Of a stretch of 13,754 nucleotides of DNA, positions 12,538 through 13,754 are shown piece by piece. Within the stretch, counting starts at the first letter, position 1. Each line of letters opens with the position of its first letter. The notes below the pieces were generated by a model. It searched no databases. It was given only the letters and a program-made list of their open reading frames with translations, and was not told the DNA's origin. The stretch comes from Gammaproteobacteria bacterium (lineage in GTDB: Bacteria > Pseudomonadota > Gammaproteobacteria > Steroidobacterales > MnTg04): the NCBI GenBank assembly GCA_027297845.1, contig JAPUHG010000282.1:1-13754 (forward strand), written 5' to 3'. A program made the translations under genes and the position numbers.

Positions 12538-13179
12538 ATGCATCTGAACTGGTGGCTCGCGTATGTGACAACCGTATTGATCCTGATGAGCACACCGGGA
12601 CCCAGTCATGTTCTGATGCTGTCGAACAGTCTGACCCACGGATTCGGCAAATCCCTTGCGACACTGGCCGGCGATCTGACTGCAAATATGTTGCAAATGC
12701 TGGTTGCCGCTGCCGGGCTGGTCACGGTGGTTCAGGCTTCCCCTTCGTTTTTTATGTATGTGAAGTGGGGCGGCGTTGCCTACCTGATTTACCTGGGCAT
12801 CAGATTGTTTTTGAAATCCCAGCCCATTACCGATCAACAGCGACCTGCCGGGACCGGGGCCGGGCGTTCCAGGCAAGCACTCTATTGGCAGGGGTTTCTT
12901 ACGTCGGCGACCAATCCCAAGGCGATCATTTTCTTCGCCGCCCTGTTCCCGCAGTTTCTGGATCACACCCAACCCATGGTTGAGCAATTCTTCATTTTGA
13001 GTGCGACCTACCTGGTGATGGACGGCTGCTTTTTATTGTTTTACGGCGGATTTGCGAGATTGGTCTCTGGTTTTTTCAGGGGCCGGTCCCCGGCCTATCT
13101 GAACCGTACATCGGGAACGCTGCTGATTATTGCGGCGATCATTCTTGGCCTTAAGGACATAACTCCATCTGCAGGATAA
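12538..13179 (+). CDS. LysE/RhtB-family amino-acid exporter
   Basis: The 213-residue inner-membrane protein has about six hydrophobic helices. The family hallmark STPGPSHVLMLSNSLTHGF (18-36) with the helix-breaking PGP lies in the first segment, and the TNPKAIIFFAALFPQFL block (about 122-138) is also typical of RhtB-type homoserine/threonine exporters. The substrate is not determined by sequence. The proximity of a threonine-synthase-family gene is suggestive, but that gene is on the opposite strand. The start is the ATG 14 nt after the bactofilin stop; the Shine-Dalgarno is weak (AAGG about 12 nt upstream), so translation may depend on the upstream gene. Confidence 0.92.
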   Translation: MHLNWWLAYVTTVLILMSTPGPSHVLMLSNSLTHGFGKSLATLAGDLTANMLQMLVAAAGLVTVVQASPSFFMYVKWGGVAYLIYLGIRLFLKSQPITDQQRPAGTGAGRSRQALYWQGFLTSATNPKAIIFFAALFPQFLDHTQPMVEQFFILSATYLVMDGCFLLFYGGFARLVSGFFRGRSPAYLNRTSGTLLIIAAIILGLKDITPSAG

Positions 13180-13188
13180 ACTGGCCGG

Positions 13189-13222
13189 CAGGCGCCTCGC
13201 ATGCCATCGGCGCCGGTAACAA
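13189..13222. other. GC-rich inverted repeat between the exporter and peptidase genes
   Basis: Two GGCGCC copies separated by 12 nt, extended by flanking CCGG-type bases with a bulge, can form a stem. No T-tract follows on either strand, so a terminator call is not supported. It may attenuate read-through into the peptidase gene. Confidence 0.3.
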
Positions 13223-13246
13223 TTCAGGTGCTACCAAGAAACTATT

Positions 13247-13754
13247 ATGAAACGACAGATAGGACTACTGCTGACCGCCATTGTTGCCGTCTCGGCAATC
13301 GCCGTCCTGATCAAGACGTCCGGTCCGCAGGGATCTGAAACGAGCTTCAGGCCGGCCGATCTTGATGAAAATCAATTGCTCGCCCGGGATCTTTTTCGGC
13401 AACTGATCGAAATCGACACGACACAATCGACAGGCGATACAACGGTAGCTGCCAATGCGATGGCGGATCGCCTGTTATCCGCTGGTTTTGCGGCTGAAGA
13501 TGTTCGGGTTCTTGGTGAAATTCAGAATCGGGGCAACCTCGTGGCCCGCCTGCGAGGCGAAGGAAACAGGGATCCGGTATTGCTGCTCGCGCACCTCGAT
13601 GTCGTAGATGCGGAAAAATCGGACTGGTCTGTGGACCCCTTTGTCTTTCTTGAACAGGATGGCTTTTTTTACGGGCGCGGCACTTCCGATGATAAGGCCC
13701 AGGCTGCTATCTGGATCGCTAACCTGATTCGCATGAAAAATGAAGGCTATGTAC
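13247..13754 (+). CDS. M20-family metallopeptidase, membrane-anchored, 3' end cut by window edge
   Basis: 169 codons are present from the ATG to the window edge. The N-terminus (KRQIGLLLTAIVAVSAIAVLI) is a signal anchor or uncleaved signal, so the enzyme should face the periplasm. The M20 catalytic signature LLLAHLDVVDA (113-123) supplies the zinc ligand His116 and catalytic-base partner Asp118. YGRGTSDDKAQ (142-152) supplies the bridging Asp148. The family includes dipeptidases, carboxypeptidase G2-like and acylase enzymes; the subfamily with WxxDPF (SVDPF, 128-132) usually hydrolyses peptides or acyl-amino acids. The glutamate base and the lid domain lie beyond the window. It follows the exporter by 67 nt with no obvious Shine-Dalgarno. 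Confidence 0.9.
   Translation, partial: MKRQIGLLLTAIVAVSAIAVLIKTSGPQGSETSFRPADLDENQLLARDLFRQLIEIDTTQSTGDTTVAANAMADRLLSAGFAAEDVRVLGEIQNRGNLVARLRGEGNRDPVLLLAHLDVVDAEKSDWSVDPFVFLEQDGFFYGRGTSDDKAQAAIWIANLIRMKNEGYV

Noticed and set aside
11998..12987. Minus-strand open frame of 329 codons across the bactofilin and exporter genes
   Set aside because: It is antisense to two well-supported genes, is rich in Pro/Ser/Arg like a shadow frame, and shows no recognisable motif.

Overview
The window looks like chromosomal DNA of a free-living gammaproteobacterium, possibly marine or soil. This is inferred from the proteobacterial-type glutamate-cysteine ligase, stand-alone EAL protein, bactofilin, RhtB/LysE exporter and BlaI/M56 pair. 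No tRNA, rRNA, CRISPR array, phage gene or transposase was seen. Both ends are cut through genes: a class V aminotransferase on the left and an M20 peptidase on the right.

Positions 1-2800: a minus-strand class V (kynureninase/desulfurase-like) aminotransferase diverges from a two-gene plus-strand unit, a P-loop sulfotransferase-like protein overlapping by 4 nt a class IV aminotransferase. The unit ends at a clear bidirectional terminator (2752-2774).

Positions 2800-7727 are all minus strand. Read in the direction of transcription they are: an Mpo1/DUF962 membrane protein, gshA, a 166-nt palindromic repeat element, a BlaI-type repressor overlapping an M56 metalloprotease with a C-terminal TonB domain, and a small lipoprotein gene. 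The same dyad, ACGAA-N4-TTCGT, lies upstream of blaI and exactly between the -35 and -10 of the lipoprotein gene. This points to a small BlaI-controlled membrane-signalling regulon with no beta-lactamase in view.

Positions 7879-10056 are plus strand: an apparently active EAL phosphodiesterase, then a TetR regulator and a small membrane protein. The last two genes carry the same 18-bp operator, ACTTAC-N6-GTAAGT, and the first copy covers the tetR -10 box.

Positions 10057-13754: a small orphan minus-strand gene with a strong intrinsic terminator; a minus-strand threonine-synthase-family PLP enzyme; and a divergent plus-strand group of bactofilin, LysE/RhtB exporter and a membrane-anchored M20 peptidase cut by the window edge.

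The most notable content is regulatory: two regulators whose operators can be read by eye together with their local targets, plus the palindromic element whose end supplies the gshA stop codon.
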